This document shows, piece after piece, positions 27,090-36,887 of a stretch of DNA of 64,000 nt. Under the pieces are notes generated by a model that saw nothing but the letters and a program-made list of their open reading frames with translations, was not told the origin of the DNA and made no database searches. The stretch is taken from assembly GCA_019358985.1 (NCBI GenBank), contig JAHHIJ010000002.1, positions 233,037 through 297,036 of the forward strand, written 5' to 3'. Every line of letters starts with the position of its first letter. Position 1 is the first letter of the stretch. Origin of the DNA: Tolypothrix brevis GSE-NOS-MK-07-07A. Lineage in GTDB: Bacteria; Cyanobacteriota; Cyanobacteriia; Cyanobacteriales; Nostocaceae. The position numbers were made by a program, and so were the translations under genes.

Positions 27090-28904
27090 TTAATTTTGAA
27101 CTTCTATTGCTGCGTCAATCCACTGTTTCAGGGTTGTCACGACTTCATCGATGGCGATTTCTTGAGTTTGACGAGTTCGGCGTTCGACTACTTCGACTTT
27201 GTTGTTGGCGATCGCTCTTCCGGTTACAATCCTGTAGGGGATGCCTATTAAGTCGGCATCTTTGAATTTAACGCCTGCACGCTCATCACGGTCATCGAGT
27301 AAGGTTTCTACTCCCGCTTGATTTAGTTCTTTGTAAAGTTTTTCGGCAATTTCGACTTGTTGAGCATCTTTTATGTTAGGGATTGTGACGATCGCGTGAT
27401 AAGGTGCGATCGCTACTGGAAAAATTATCCCGTCTTTGTCATAAGACTGTTCTATGGCGGATTGAGCGAGTCGAGAGACACCAAAGCCATAACAACCCAT
27501 ATATAAAGGCTTTTCTTCACCTTGTTCGTTGGTATAATTTGCTCCCATGATTTGGGAGTATTTGGTTCCGAGTTGGAAAATATGTCCTACTTCGATTCCC
27601 CGCGCTGTTTGCAGAGTTTGTTCTGGGTTGTGTTGGGCGCGATCGCCTGGAATTGCTTTACGTACATCTACTATTAAGGAGGGTGCTTGAATTTGCTCTG
27701 ACCAATTCGCCCCAACTACGTGGCAACCTGATTCATTTGCACCGGTGACAAAGTTCTTTAAATCAACTGCGGTTTTATCTAAAAGCCGGACAAACTTCGG
27801 TGAAACATCTTTCGTAGACTTAATATAATCATCAGCGAGGTCGGGGGCAATGTAACCTAAAGGAAGAGATTTTGCCGCCCATTTTTGCTGTGCTTCTGCA
27901 TCTGGTACACTTAAACCGATAACCGTGTTGGCGTCGTACTGCGAAGCTAATTTAGTTAACTCATTCTGCAATTTGACTTGGTTAACTTCTTGATCGCCGC
28001 GAATGCTCACCAGTACTAAAACTGTCATCCCATTATCGTAAAGTGTCTGATAAAGGACGTTTTTGACAACTTGGGTAGGAGAACATTTCAGGAATTGGCA
28101 AACTGTCTCAATTGTCTCTGTGCCTGGAGTTTGGCGTTTCTCAAAGGTGGTAAACTGAGAAGGTTCAGCATCAACGGGTAAAGAAACAGCCTTTTCGACG
28201 TTAGCGGCATATTTACCATCTTCAGTATAGAGAACTTCGTCTTCACCAGCTTCTGCTAATACCATAAATTCTGTAGAACCAGATCCACCAATTGCCCCAG
28301 AATCAGCATCAACAGCTCTGAAAGCTAAACCACAGCGTTGCAGCATATTGCAGTATGCTGTGTACATATCTTGGTAAGTTTTTTTCAGGCTTTCTTCATC
28401 GACGTGAAAGGAGTAGCCATCCTTCATAATAAATTCGCGTCCGCGCATTAAACCGAAGCGGGGACGAATTTCATCGCGGAACTTATTTTGAATTTGGTAG
28501 AGATGCAGTGGCAATTGGCGGTATGAGCGAATCATATCACGAGCGATCGCTGTAATTATTTCCTCGTGAGTTGGACCTAGCGCCAATTGTTCGTCTTTGC
28601 GATCAATGAGGGAAAACATGATTCCCTCAGCTTTAGTATAAGTATCCCACCGACCAGATTCGCGCCATAACTCAGCCGGTTGCAATTGCGGTAACAAACA
28701 TTCTTGTGCGTTTGTCGCGTTCATTTCTTCCCGCACAATCTGAGATACTTTTTGTAAAACTCGCCACATAAAGGGGAGATATGCGTAGACACCTCGACCG
28801 ATGCGACGAATATAACCTGCACGGACTAGTAATTTGTGGCTGGGAATCTCCGCATCAGCTGGATCGTCCCGGAGTGTAACGAATAACATTTGTGACAGTC
28901 GCAT
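27090..28904 (-). CDS. proS: Prolyl-tRNA synthetase
   Basis: This class II synthetase charges tRNA-Pro. It has 604 residues, the long bacterial type with an editing insertion (about 230-390). Motif 1 region [17 protein letters not shown] is near 32. Motif 2 appears as [22 protein letters not shown] near 140-160 (given here only as a position guide). Motif 3 is [14 protein letters not shown] near 450. The anticodon-binding domain occupies the last ~110 residues (IPYRIVTG). It starts at ATG 28904. Confidence 0.96.
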   Translation of the reverse strand: MRLSQMLFVTLRDDPADAEIPSHKLLVRAGYIRRIGRGVYAYLPFMWRVLQKVSQIVREEMNATNAQECLLPQLQPAELWRESGRWDTYTKAEGIMFSLIDRKDEQLALGPTHEEIITAIARDMIRSYRQLPLHLYQIQNKFRDEIRPRFGLMRGREFIMKDGYSFHVDEESLKKTYQDMYTAYCNMLQRCGLAFRAVDADSGAIGGSGSTEFMVLAEAGEDEVLYTEDGKYAANVEKAVSLPVDAEPSQFTTFEKRQTPGTETIETVCQFLKCSPTQVVKNVLYQTLYDNGMTVLVLVSIRGDQEVNQVKLQNELTKLASQYDANTVIGLSVPDAEAQQKWAAKSLPLGYIAPDLADDYIKSTKDVSPKFVRLLDKTAVDLKNFVTGANESGCHVVGANWSEQIQAPSLIVDVRKAIPGDRAQHNPEQTLQTARGIEVGHIFQLGTKYSQIMGANYTNEQGEEKPLYMGCYGFGVSRLAQSAIEQSYDKDGIIFPVAIAPYHAIVTIPNIKDAQQVEIAEKLYKELNQAGVETLLDDRDERAGVKFKDADLIGIPYRIVTGRAIANNKVEVVERRTRQTQEIAIDEVVTTLKQWIDAAIEVQN

Positions 28905-28968
28905 CGTGTGTCCCTTTCCAGATTCGATAATTTTTATCTCAGTTAAAGTCTATTGAAGTATAAAGTAC

Positions 28969-29094
28969 CCGACACCCTGAAGGGTGCGGCTATACGAGGG
29001 AAGCCCAACCGACCTGGGCTAGGAAAGTTAGAGTTTTCAGCCTGCGTCGGCAGGCTTTGTACGTATAGCCCCACCCTTCTAGGGTGAGGGTTTG
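28969..29094. repeat. Structured intergenic repeat with CACCCT/AGGGTG hairpins
   Basis: ACACCCTGAAGGGTGC near 28972 and CACCCTTCTAGGGTG near 29076 flank a central hairpin (GCCTGCGTCGGCAGGC). It is related to the element near 16758. It lies between the divergent proS and acyltransferase genes and so overlaps their promoters. Confidence 0.7.
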
Positions 29095-29119
29095 AAATTA
29101 AATCCAGGAGAAAACCGCT

Positions 29120-30493
29120 TTGTCTGATGTAATTTATCAAGCACAACCACCTTTAGAATTTATACCACCGGCGCAGAACCCGTTATTTTTGAGATTTGTC
29201 CATCTGTTTTTACCCAGTTGGATGCGTTGGAAAACTGCGATCGCTAATGTGGAAGCAGATAAAGTAGAGATTTTGGTAGACCTCTATCGCCAATTTCAAG
29301 ATGGCAAAATCCGCTTTATGTTGGCGTTTCGTCATCCGCAGACAGACGATCCATTTTGTTTGGGTTATTTGATGAGTCAACTCGTGCCAAAGGTAGCACG
29401 TTATCAGGGTACAATACTAGAGTCGCCGATTCATGCTCATTTTATCTACGATCGCGGTATTCCTTTATGGGCTGGTTCCCATGTCGGTTGGATCATTTCT
29501 AATTTGAGTGCGACGCCAATTCAACGGGGTAAAGCTGATTGGACGGGTTTGCGATCGGCACGGGAATTATTTGTCAATGGAAAATTCCCGATGGCGGCGG
29601 CGCCAGAAGGTGGTACTAATGGTTTAAGTGAGTTGATCAGTCCATTAGAACCGGGAATCGCACAATTAAGCTTTTGGTGCGCGGAAGATTTGCACAAAGC
29701 ACAACGCTCGGAACAAGTTTTAATTGTACCAGTTGGAATCAAATATAGTTATGTTGAAGCGCCTTGGGAAGCGATCGCTCATATTCTAAGCGAATTAGAA
29801 GCAGCTAGCGGTTTACCAGTGGAACAAACTAATGCTACCTTCGAGTCGCTTTATCCCAGGTTGTTAAATGTGGCTGAACATTTAATGTCTTTGATGGAAC
29901 AGTTTTACACGCGATTTTACCATCAAAAGTTGCCAGAAATCAACATTGCAGAAGGACACGATAGAAATGAAGCGTTAGCAAATCGACTACAAGCGATGTT
30001 AAATATAGTTCTACAAGTACCAGAGCAATATTTTGATTTGCAGTCGAAAGGAAATTTAACCGATCGCTGTCGTCGAGTAGAACAAGCGGGATGGAATTAT
30101 ATATTTAGAGAAGAATTTAAAGATGTCAAAACGCTGTCTGCTGTGGAAAAAGGTTTAGGCGATCGCATTGCCGAAGAAGCCAATTTGCGAATGTGGCACA
30201 TGCGACTTGTAGAAAGCTTCGTTGCAGTTACAGGAAAATACATTCAAGAAAAACCGACAGCAGAAAGGTTTGCGGAAACAACTTTACTTTTATGGGATAT
30301 GGTAACACGAATTAAAGGCAGTAATCCCTTTAAGCGTCCGCAATTAGGCAAGCAAAAAGCAAGAATTACTATAGGTGAACCAATATCAGTTTCTGAACGT
30401 TATTCAGTATATAAAGAAAATCGTCAATGTGCGAGACAATCAGTTGCTGAGTTGACAAAAGATTTGCAACAAGCGATGGAAAATTTGATTTAA
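29120..30493 (+). CDS. PlsC-like acyltransferase-domain protein
   Basis: Probably a membrane-associated acyltransferase related to 1-acylglycerol-3-phosphate acyltransferases. It opens with TTG at 29120; no nearby ATG fits the family length, so the start is uncertain. The product has 457 residues. An HX4D-type motif is seen in AFRHPQTDDPF (about 75) and a glycerol-phosphate-binding-like block in AAAPEGGTNGLSE (about 160-172). The C-terminal ~200 residues are mainly helical. No strong membrane segment stands out. The substrate is unknown. Confidence 0.7.
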   Translation: MSDVIYQAQPPLEFIPPAQNPLFLRFVHLFLPSWMRWKTAIANVEADKVEILVDLYRQFQDGKIRFMLAFRHPQTDDPFCLGYLMSQLVPKVARYQGTILESPIHAHFIYDRGIPLWAGSHVGWIISNLSATPIQRGKADWTGLRSARELFVNGKFPMAAAPEGGTNGLSELISPLEPGIAQLSFWCAEDLHKAQRSEQVLIVPVGIKYSYVEAPWEAIAHILSELEAASGLPVEQTNATFESLYPRLLNVAEHLMSLMEQFYTRFYHQKLPEINIAEGHDRNEALANRLQAMLNIVLQVPEQYFDLQSKGNLTDRCRRVEQAGWNYIFREEFKDVKTLSAVEKGLGDRIAEEANLRMWHMRLVESFVAVTGKYIQEKPTAERFAETTLLLWDMVTRIKGSNPFKRPQLGKQKARITIGEPISVSERYSVYKENRQCARQSVAELTKDLQQAMENLI

Positions 30494-30517
30494 GCGCTGA
30501 AGCGCTTAAAGTACTAT

Positions 30518-31261
30518 CTAAGACAATTCCCCAAAGCGATCGCGATACCGTTGTAACAAAGCTTGCATTTCTGCTGCTTGTTGTTCAACTAACTCTCTTT
30601 GCTGTCTTTCCTGTTGTGCGCGAAAACTTTGCTGTTGTGCAACTTCTTCAGGAGTGGGGAATCTGTTTCCTTGTTCGTCAAACCAGTATAACCACTCACG
30701 CTGCCATCCTTCATGGATACCTTGACCTCTACCAATTCCCAATCCTATTTCTGGCATCCACACTGGTTCATCAGAACAAAGCAAATATACGCCATTTTCT
30801 AAGCGATAAACCTCAAAAGATTGATGTTTGTCACGCTGATAATATTCAGGATTATAAATCACATAATACAACACGCCCAGCCGAGCATAAGCGTTAATTT
30901 TCTCTTCGTATTCTTTCCCGTAGGTTTGAGAAACAAGTTCTAACACCAAAATGGGAGCAATATTATTTTCTTCTAACAAAACGTAACTTAAACGTCCTTT
31001 AGGATCATTTTTGCGACGCGGTACTCCTAAACTTAAGAAACCATCGGGAATTATTGGAGTTCGTCGAATTTGACCTGTGCGATCGTAGATTCCCATATCA
31101 ACACCAAAAAACCAGTCCCATCGGTCTTGCCAGATTAAAGCTAAAATGGCTTTTAATAAATTGGGAATCAGGTTTTGTAGTTCATTATCCACGGGGGTAT
31201 CGTCGGAGCAAGGTAACTCTTCTGAGGAGGGTAAATACTCAGGCGTATTGTAGTTTAGCAT
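30518..31261 (-). CDS. Uma2-family (DUF820) PD-(D/E)XK nuclease-like protein
   Basis: This member of a nuclease-fold family has expanded greatly in cyanobacteria; its physiological role is unknown. It has 247 residues. The core reads PILVLELVSQTYGKEYEEK then INAYARLGVLYYVIYNPE (about 130-165), giving the E-x-V-S ... K ... Y arrangement of the family. A Gln-rich coiled coil (EEVAQQQSFRAQQERQQRE) ends the protein. It is convergent with the acyltransferase gene. Confidence 0.85.
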   Translation of the reverse strand: MLNYNTPEYLPSSEELPCSDDTPVDNELQNLIPNLLKAILALIWQDRWDWFFGVDMGIYDRTGQIRRTPIIPDGFLSLGVPRRKNDPKGRLSYVLLEENNIAPILVLELVSQTYGKEYEEKINAYARLGVLYYVIYNPEYYQRDKHQSFEVYRLENGVYLLCSDEPVWMPEIGLGIGRGQGIHEGWQREWLYWFDEQGNRFPTPEEVAQQQSFRAQQERQQRELVEQQAAEMQALLQRYRDRFGELS

Positions 31262-31311
31262 GATGAGTCGTTTATTTTAAATTGATTATATTGCCATCGA
31301 AATCATTTTTT

Positions 31312-31440
31312 TAACGCAAAGGTGAATCAGTCGGCGGAGTCGGTTTCCGTCCCGTCGAACTGATGAACCCGTTCGCGCAGCGTCTCGAAGAGAAGGGAAC
31401 GCAAAGGTTTCGCTAAGTTTCGCAGAGTTATTTTTATATA
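31312..31440. repeat. Intergenic repeat-derived sequence
   Basis: Contains TTAACGCAAAGG, CGTCTCGAAGAGAAGGGAACG and related strings also seen near 27029 and 46980-47050 (there as CTCGAAGAGAAGG). Non-coding. Confidence 0.55.
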
Positions 31441-31462
31441 ATAGCGAGTGAAGTTAAATACA

Positions 31463-32035
31463 TCATCCCGGAAAAACTTTAGATAAATTAAGGGTTAAAT
31501 CAGGGAAGGAAGGCAAAATAATTGTTTCATTGGGCAGAGAAATAAATTTGCGACGATAACCGAATTTATCTGATAAATTTTGATAAGGTTCGCTGTAAGA
31601 TTCCAGGTAATTATCTACTAAATTGAATATCCAATAATCAGAAATACCCGCTTCAGCGTAAAGTGATAATTTTACTTCTTGGTCGTATTTTAAAGAAGAA
31701 TCAGCAACCTCAATTAAAAGTAATATATCAGCCGAAGTGGGATGAGCATCTAGATAATCATCAGCACGATTGCGGACAATGATGCGATCTGGTTCAGGTT
31801 GGCTATAATCTGGTATAATAATCGGCTGTTGTCCTCGCAGCGTTGCACGTTCTCCTACCAACTTGTATAATTCTCGCTCTAAACGTGTCTCACAAACTGC
31901 GTGCGGCTTACCTTTAGCTACCATTGAGATTATTTCTCCTCTAATTAGCTCAAATCGCTCATCTTCTTTGAAAAATCCGAGTTCTGCAAGACGGTAATAT
32001 TCATTTATGGTAAAGCGTTTGGTGGTGATAGTCAT
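31463..32035 (-). CDS. Uma2-family (DUF820) PD-(D/E)XK nuclease-like protein
   Basis: This second Uma2 protein has 190 residues. The conserved start TTKRFTINEYYRLAELGFF, the PEPDRIIVR block (about 95) and LLIEVADSSLKYDQEVK then LSLYAEAGISDYWIFN (about 115-150) show the PD-(D/E)XK core with Asp, Glu and Lys. It is not a close duplicate of the 30518 gene. Function unknown. Confidence 0.9.
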   Translation of the reverse strand: MTITTKRFTINEYYRLAELGFFKEDERFELIRGEIISMVAKGKPHAVCETRLERELYKLVGERATLRGQQPIIIPDYSQPEPDRIIVRNRADDYLDAHPTSADILLLIEVADSSLKYDQEVKLSLYAEAGISDYWIFNLVDNYLESYSEPYQNLSDKFGYRRKFISLPNETIILPSFPDLTLNLSKVFPG

Positions 32036-32157
32036 AACAGTTACGGCTGTGTAGGGCTACTTTTATTTTAATGCTTGCAAGTTGAGAAGAATGCGTTCTC
32101 AAAATACTTTGTCTGGCTATAAATACTTAAGCTACTCGTAACCAATAGAACAGTGAT

Positions 32158-32256
32158 ATCATGTCCTGTAAATTACTTGCAATTGTAAAGACGTTCCGCC
32201 GGAACGTCTCTACGACGGTAGATGGTTTTTATTACTGTTAATTAAACAGACATGAT
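32158..32256. repeat. ~99-bp MITE-like repeat, ATCATGTCC family
   Basis: The clearest copy: ATCATGTCCTGTAAATTAC on the left, TTAATTAAACAGACATGAT on the right, and the AGACGTTCCGCCGGAACGTC palindrome inside. Confidence 0.8.
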
Positions 32257-32374
32257 ATGACAAGTTTCGTTGTGATATATTCATTACAAAAATGTAGAGA
32301 CGTAGCACTGCTACGTCTCTAAAGATTCTAAATAAAGCATATTTAATTTATACCAAATAGGCATCTGGTAAAAA

Positions 32375-32447
32375 AGACATAAAGACGTAGCATTGCTACG
32401 TCTCTACAAGGGTTTCGGACAACGCATAATTAATTTCTGGAGATGTC
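32375..32447. repeat. MITE-like repeat, AGACATCTCCA family, reversed and shortened
   Basis: The right end is CTGGAGATGTCT, with GGGTTTCGGACAACGCAT as the reverse complement of the conserved string. The left part has lost about 15 bp. Confidence 0.75.
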
Positions 32448-32581
32448 TAATGTCTATTTGATGAAAAGCTTTCTAATTAGATAGGACTTATGCACTCAGT
32501 CACGAGAAAACAAGACTTTGAGATTGCTTCCTTGCGTCGCAATGACGGAAATAAGTAGTCAGTGCGTAAGTCCTGTCAGAG

Positions 32582-33136
32582 TTAGCACTCATCGTTTTTG
32601 CAGGTAAAGTGATTTTCCAACAAAGAAGCGATCGCTTCCGGGCGCACTTTGTTGTATTGCTTCTTCCCAACCTGTAAAATACAGTTGGGTGCGCTGCTAC
32701 AAGTTTTTTGGCAGTTGGTACGCTCAATTGTAACTCGATCTAATAGACCGCGATCGCATAAAGTCTGTTCTAATTCTGACAACAAACCTTTACCACCACG
32801 CTTCAAACAACCGGACTTTTGACATATCATAATCCGTGCTTTTTGAGAAGGTGCATTTTGCTTTGGGCAAACACCACTTCGAGACACACCATCAGCCTTA
32901 AGTTTCAGTTCCCCTGTCAGCTTATTTAACCTACTAACACCAACAACGCGAATTTTATCACCTGGCACGAAAGATATCTTAATAGAGGTACGCAATTCTT
33001 TAGGGATTTTAATTTCTACTTCTTCAGAGGAAACTACTAAACGCAAATATTTCGGCTTTTTTGGTTTATCACCAATAAAACTTAGTAATTCTCCTTCCAG
33101 ATTGAATTCTGATATTGTCAGATATTTTTCGCTCAT
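32582..33136 (-). CDS. Thioredoxin-fold [2Fe-2S] ferredoxin-like protein
   Basis: The product has 184 residues. The C-terminal ~80 residues carry the four-Cys pattern of thioredoxin-like [2Fe-2S] ferredoxins: CQKSGCLKRGGKG (about 103), then RTNCQKTCSSAPNC (about 143). The N-terminal ~95 residues form a separate domain (LRLVVSSEEVEIKIPKEL, FVPGDKIRVVGVSRL) that looks OB-like. It lies 114 bp downstream of nifT on the same strand, so it may supply electrons or Fe-S chemistry to nitrogen fixation. That role is inferred only from position. Confidence 0.82.
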   Translation of the reverse strand: MSEKYLTISEFNLEGELLSFIGDKPKKPKYLRLVVSSEEVEIKIPKELRTSIKISFVPGDKIRVVGVSRLNKLTGELKLKADGVSRSGVCPKQNAPSQKARIMICQKSGCLKRGGKGLLSELEQTLCDRGLLDRVTIERTNCQKTCSSAPNCILQVGKKQYNKVRPEAIASLLENHFTCKNDEC

Positions 33137-33250
33137 TGTTGGTTGTTGGTTGATAGTTGATAGTTGATGGTTGTTGGTTAACGGTTAACAGTCAACAGTT
33201 ATCAACTAACCACTAATATTGTACAGACGCGATTCATCGCGTCTCTCTTT

Positions 33251-33454
33251 TTAAGCCAGCCGTTTGGCTTCAAAAGTTTGTGGTAACTTTAATGGTTCTG
33301 GCAAGTTGGAAAATTCTAATTCCCAACCGTTAGCTAAAGTAAAAACCATTCCATCGTCACCGGCTGTTTGCTTGACTACTTCTTCTTCTAGGTCTTTTTT
33401 GGCAACGTAGGCAATTAAATTTCCCGCATCATTCATCCGCAGCATTACTTTCAT
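33251..33454 (-). CDS. nifT: NifT/FixU
   Basis: This is a 67-residue protein of the NifT/FixU family, conserved in nif clusters but without a settled function. It begins [24 protein letters not shown] and contains ANGWELEFSNLPEP, both typical. Its ATG overlaps the nifZ stop by 4 bp, so translation is coupled. Confidence 0.92.
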   Translation of the reverse strand: MKVMLRMNDAGNLIAYVAKKDLEEEVVKQTAGDDGMVFTLANGWELEFSNLPEPLKLPQTFEAKRLA

Positions 33455-33717
33455 TTAGTTTCCTCAACAGCTTCTAATTCTTTTTTCTGACAGCCTACGA
33501 TGAATCCTGTTTCCAAAAAATGCACCGCATAAATATACGAACTTTGTAAAAAAGTGCCAATACTAGCAATGTAGCCAATATCGCCCTTTTTCGCTAAAAC
33601 TGCTCCGATTTCTTGACCGGGAAATGTACCATCATTTTTGATTAACTTGCGAAGTCGGACTTTTTGACCGATTTCAAAAATTGGTGGCAAATCCAGTTCT
33701 AATTCATCGCGCTGCAT
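33451..33717 (-). CDS. nifZ: NifZ
   Basis: This is an 88-residue NifZ-family protein, a chaperone-like factor for P-cluster maturation of the MoFe protein in known systems. The core [21 protein letters not shown] with [14 protein letters not shown] and [14 protein letters not shown] is typical. It overlaps nifV upstream by 14 bp and nifT downstream by 4 bp. Confidence 0.92.
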   Translation of the reverse strand: MQRDELELDLPPIFEIGQKVRLRKLIKNDGTFPGQEIGAVLAKKGDIGYIASIGTFLQSSYIYAVHFLETGFIVGCQKKELEAVEETK

Positions 33718-34837
33718 GAGAATACCTCTGTTCTTCCACCAAATTTAAAAGTTCTTGTGTAGTCAAGCTACGTTTTTTCTGCACTGACAGTCGTCGCACT
33801 GCATCCAAGACAGATTTTGTTTCTTCTGAGTTCAGACTAATACCGTACTGCTCAAGTAAGTTAGATATCAAATGACGACCAGAATGTTTACCTAAAACCA
33901 AACGTCGCTCCCAGCCAACTTCTTCCGGGGCAAATGGTTCGTAGGTCATGGGATTTTGTAGGACACCATGAGCATGAATACCAGATTCGTGAGCAAAGGT
34001 GTTGTCACCAACGATCGCTTTCCAAGGAGGTACACTAGAACCTGATGCTGAAGCCACAAGTCGGGAAAGTTCCAACAACCGAGGGGTTTCAATGCCCAAA
34101 TCAACATTGTGGATGCGCTTCATTGCCATAACAACTTCTTCTAAAGCTGCATTTCCGGCTCTTTCACCCAACCCGTTGACTGTGGTATTTACTGATAACG
34201 CACCAGCTTTGATACCTGATAAGGCGTTAGCAGTCGCTAAACCAAAATCATTATGAGTGTGGATTTCCACGGGAATCATCAAAGCATTTACCAATCGCTT
34301 TACTTTAGTGAAAGTTCCGAATGGTTCGAGAACCCCGACGGTATCGCAGAAGCGAAACCTAGAAGCACCCCATTCTTGAGCATAAAGTGCGACATCTAAA
34401 AGAAAGTTGTCATCAGCTCTAGATGAATCTTCACCTCCCACTGCAACCCAAAGACCTTTATCAACCGCAAAGCTGATAGAATCTCTCAATTGTTGCAAAG
34501 TTACACGCCATTGACCGTGAAATTTGGCGGCAATTTGAATTCCGGAGACAGGAATAGAAATATGCACTCGTTGTAAACCACAAGCCATAGAAGCTTGAAT
34601 ATCTGAGATAACAGCGCGGTTCCAGCCTAATAGCTTGGCTTGCAAACCCATATTATTAATTATAGATATAGCACGTATTTCTTCCTCGCCCATCGCCGGA
34701 ATTCCGACTTCTAATTCTTGAACACCCATTGCATCCAAAAATTTGGCGATCGCTACTTTCTCTTCTAAACTAAAAGCAACACCTGCCGCTTGCTCACCAT
34801 CACGCAGCGTCGTGTCATTAATGATCACTTGATTCAT
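33704..34837 (-). CDS. nifV: Homocitrate synthase NifV
   Basis: NifV condenses acetyl-CoA and 2-oxoglutarate to homocitrate, the organic ligand of FeMo-cofactor. It has 377 residues, a DRE-TIM barrel enzyme. [17 protein letters not shown] lies at 5-21, [16 protein letters not shown] near 193-208 and [19 protein letters not shown] near 217-235. The C-terminal VLGKHSGRH motif is near 317. It heads the overlapping nifV-nifZ-nifT group. Confidence 0.96.
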   Translation of the reverse strand: MNQVIINDTTLRDGEQAAGVAFSLEEKVAIAKFLDAMGVQELEVGIPAMGEEEIRAISIINNMGLQAKLLGWNRAVISDIQASMACGLQRVHISIPVSGIQIAAKFHGQWRVTLQQLRDSISFAVDKGLWVAVGGEDSSRADDNFLLDVALYAQEWGASRFRFCDTVGVLEPFGTFTKVKRLVNALMIPVEIHTHNDFGLATANALSGIKAGALSVNTTVNGLGERAGNAALEEVVMAMKRIHNVDLGIETPRLLELSRLVASASGSSVPPWKAIVGDNTFAHESGIHAHGVLQNPMTYEPFAPEEVGWERRLVLGKHSGRHLISNLLEQYGISLNSEETKSVLDAVRRLSVQKKRSLTTQELLNLVEEQRYSHAAR

Positions 34838-35227
34838 ACCTAATATCCTAGATGGGAAGTTTTCCTAATACCCTTTCACCGATTGCAGTGCTACTTTTCT
34901 TGATCCTGGTAATGACAGTTGATGCTCGACGGTAAATGCTGAAAAATATCACATTTCATATTTTTTCATTATTAACTAATTACTCACAGCACATCTGTAT
35001 GAGATAGAACTAAATAAAGGTATAAATTATAATTTCTTCTTTTCCGTAGGGTACTTTATTGGTTCTAGTAGCAGGTAGCTAATACAGCTACTAGCAATTG
35101 CGGACAAATTCAATGAGTGCTTTCAGCTAAGAAAGTGAAAATCATGGCAGAATCCTCATGTAGTTCCAAAAAATTGGCATTTAGGGTAGACAATTCATCA
35201 TCCTATAAGTTAAAGAGCAAAACTTCG
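34838..35227. other. 390-bp AT-rich gap upstream of nifV
   Basis: No ORF or repeat family member was recognised. The AATACTAGTACC boxes of the nifP and nifB promoters are absent here, so nifV may be read through from nifP or have another promoter. Confidence 0.6.
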
Positions 35228-35425
35228 CTAAATTTGGTTTTCCAGCCAATCAAAAATTTTTTCTAGCTGCTCTAAGTCTACTAAACCATACTGCCAAAGA
35301 ACCATTGGCAAGGGACCTCTTTCTAATTCCCGATGCCGCAGTGCCACAGCGATATCGGCAGTTGTCAGCGAAAGTTCTTGATGCAAAAAATTGATAAATT
35401 TTGTATCACTCCGAGCTACCATCAT
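35228..35425 (-). CDS. DUF2949-family small protein
   Basis: This is a 65-residue cyanobacterial small protein: FINFLHQELSLTTADIAVALRH, then GPLPMVLWQYGLVDLEQLEKIFDWLE. It resembles DUF2949 proteins found between nifP and nifV in heterocyst formers. Function unknown; the conserved position suggests a role around nitrogen fixation. Confidence 0.8.
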   Translation of the reverse strand: MMVARSDTKFINFLHQELSLTTADIAVALRHRELERGPLPMVLWQYGLVDLEQLEKIFDWLENQI

Positions 35426-35593
35426 CGAAAATTCAACTCCTTCACCGAATAAAGAATTAAAAATTTGAAATTAAAAGTCAAGTTTGATAATTTCACCTTT
35501 TTAATCACTGTCACATGAGGAAAAATGTTCATTTTTAACAGATTGGATAACAGCGAAATGTATGCTGATTTTCTGCTAAAATTGTCCGGATAC

Positions 35594-35851
35594 TCAGTAA
35601 TTATCGCTGTAATTCCAGCAACGCTCTAACCAGTGAACTAACTCGTGACGTGAAGCAACAAATTGCATGACGATACTACGGACAAGAATCGCTGTTATAC
35701 AACTATTTACTTCTACCCGCAAAGAACCATCAGCAGGACAAGAACAAGGAATCATTAATTCTTGTAAACGGTGATGAATTCGCCAGCGATCGCACAAAGG
35801 AATTTGCAAAACTTCATCGCCTAAAGCATCGGAATTACTACAAGGTGGCAT
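35594..35851 (-). CDS. Conserved small protein of the nifP-nifV region
   Basis: An 85-residue protein with several cysteines (PPCSNSDALGDEVLQIPLC and MIPCSCPADGSLRVEVN) and a C-terminal HELVHWLERCWN. Its position directly after nifP matches a small conserved ORF seen at this site in other Nostocales. Cys pairs could bind metal, but this is speculation. Function unknown. Confidence 0.7.
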   Translation of the reverse strand: MPPCSNSDALGDEVLQIPLCDRWRIHHRLQELMIPCSCPADGSLRVEVNSCITAILVRSIVMQFVASRHELVHWLERCWNYSDNY

Positions 35852-35923
35852 AATTAGGGATTGGGGACTAGGAGGACTAAGGGGGACAGGGGGGAGAATA
35901 AATATTGGCTATTTACTCTTGAT

Positions 35924-36685
35924 TTATAGAGACGCGATATATCGCGTCTCTACAGCTGTTGTCTGATGATTATTCTTGAGAATTTGCAGTTGTTGTTCGA
36001 GTTGCTCAACGCGAGAGAGCAAAGCCTGCATTGCCGACGCTTCGAGATCCGGTAACTTTCCATGTTCTAAAGGGCTTTCTTCTTTTTTGCGGCAAATAGT
36101 GCGTCCGGGAATTCCCACGACGGTACAATCTGAGGAGACATCGCGCAAAACAACTGAACCGGCACCGACACGAACGCGATCGCCAATTTGAATATTGCCT
36201 AAAATTTTCGCACCGGCACCCACCACAACGTTTTTGCCTAAAGTGGGATGACGCTTACCTTCTTCTTTTCCAGTACCGCCAAGAGTCACATCTTGGTAAA
36301 TCAGCGTATAATCTCCCACAATGGCAGTTTCACCAATGACAACGCCCATACCGTGGTCGATAAATACACCTTTGCCAATCTTTGCACCTGGGTGAATTTC
36401 AATTCCTGTGAAAAATCGCCCAAAATGTGAAATCAAACGCGGAATAAAACTTACTCCTCGGCAGTGCAACCAGTGAGCAAGACGATGCAAACAAAGTGCA
36501 TGTAATCCTGGGTAGCAAAACAGCACTTCTAGCCAATTACGTGCCGCAGGATCGCGCTCAAAGATAATGCGAAAATCACTCGAAATCAACTCAAAAAAAG
36601 CTCTATAAAATAGATTTTTTTGCAAGTTGGTATTGGTATAATCCGGTGTGGGTGAATTTTTAATACTGTCGTCGAGGCGTTGCAT
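35924..36685 (-). CDS. nifP: Serine O-acetyltransferase NifP
   Basis: NifP makes O-acetylserine for cysteine supply during nitrogenase assembly. The open frame extends up to 36817, but its first codons overlap the block GAGTACAAGCTTAAT, which is promoter/leader sequence shared with nifB. The first internal ATG at 36685 ([10 protein letters not shown]) is therefore preferred, giving 253 residues. The enzyme core has [33 protein letters not shown], and the left-handed helix with [37 protein letters not shown] and [21 protein letters not shown]-terminal coiled coil follows. Confidence 0.93.
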   Translation of the reverse strand: MQRLDDSIKNSPTPDYTNTNLQKNLFYRAFFELISSDFRIIFERDPAARNWLEVLFCYPGLHALCLHRLAHWLHCRGVSFIPRLISHFGRFFTGIEIHPGAKIGKGVFIDHGMGVVIGETAIVGDYTLIYQDVTLGGTGKEEGKRHPTLGKNVVVGAGAKILGNIQIGDRVRVGAGSVVLRDVSSDCTVVGIPGRTICRKKEESPLEHGKLPDLEASAMQALLSRVEQLEQQLQILKNNHQTTAVETRYIASL

Positions 36686-36772
36686 CGGAATAGCCTGAGT
36701 AAAAGAGCCGTGTGCTGTTTTTATGCTTATAGCAGGCGAGTCTAAATAGGGCAGTGCATCCGATGCATATTT

Positions 36773-36887
36773 GATTTTATTGAATTGATTAAGCTTGTAC
36801 TCATAACCCCAAATCACGATTTAAGGGAAATTTCAAATTTCCTTGGGGGTAGGGGTGCTAGTATTTTTAGGATAGGGTACTAGTATT
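36773..36887 (-). promoter_or_regulatory. nifP upstream activator sites, shared with nifB
   Basis: Read on the minus strand, AATACTAGTACC (36887-36876) and AATACTAGCACC (36865-36854) lie 22 bp apart, followed 51 bp later by GAGTACAAGCTTAATCAA (from 36802). The nifB promoter has the same two boxes at the same 22-bp spacing and the same downstream block after 61 bp, one helical turn more. The activator is inferred to be CnfR/PatB-like. Confidence 0.65.

Larger units (their letters stand above)
32036..32581. other. 546-bp intergenic region built mostly of repeats
   Basis: This region holds an ATCATGTCC-family repeat (32158-32256), a GACGTAGCACTGCTACGTC palindrome near 32299, and a reversed AGACATCTCCA-family copy (32375-32447). 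Nothing else was recognised. Confidence 0.75.
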
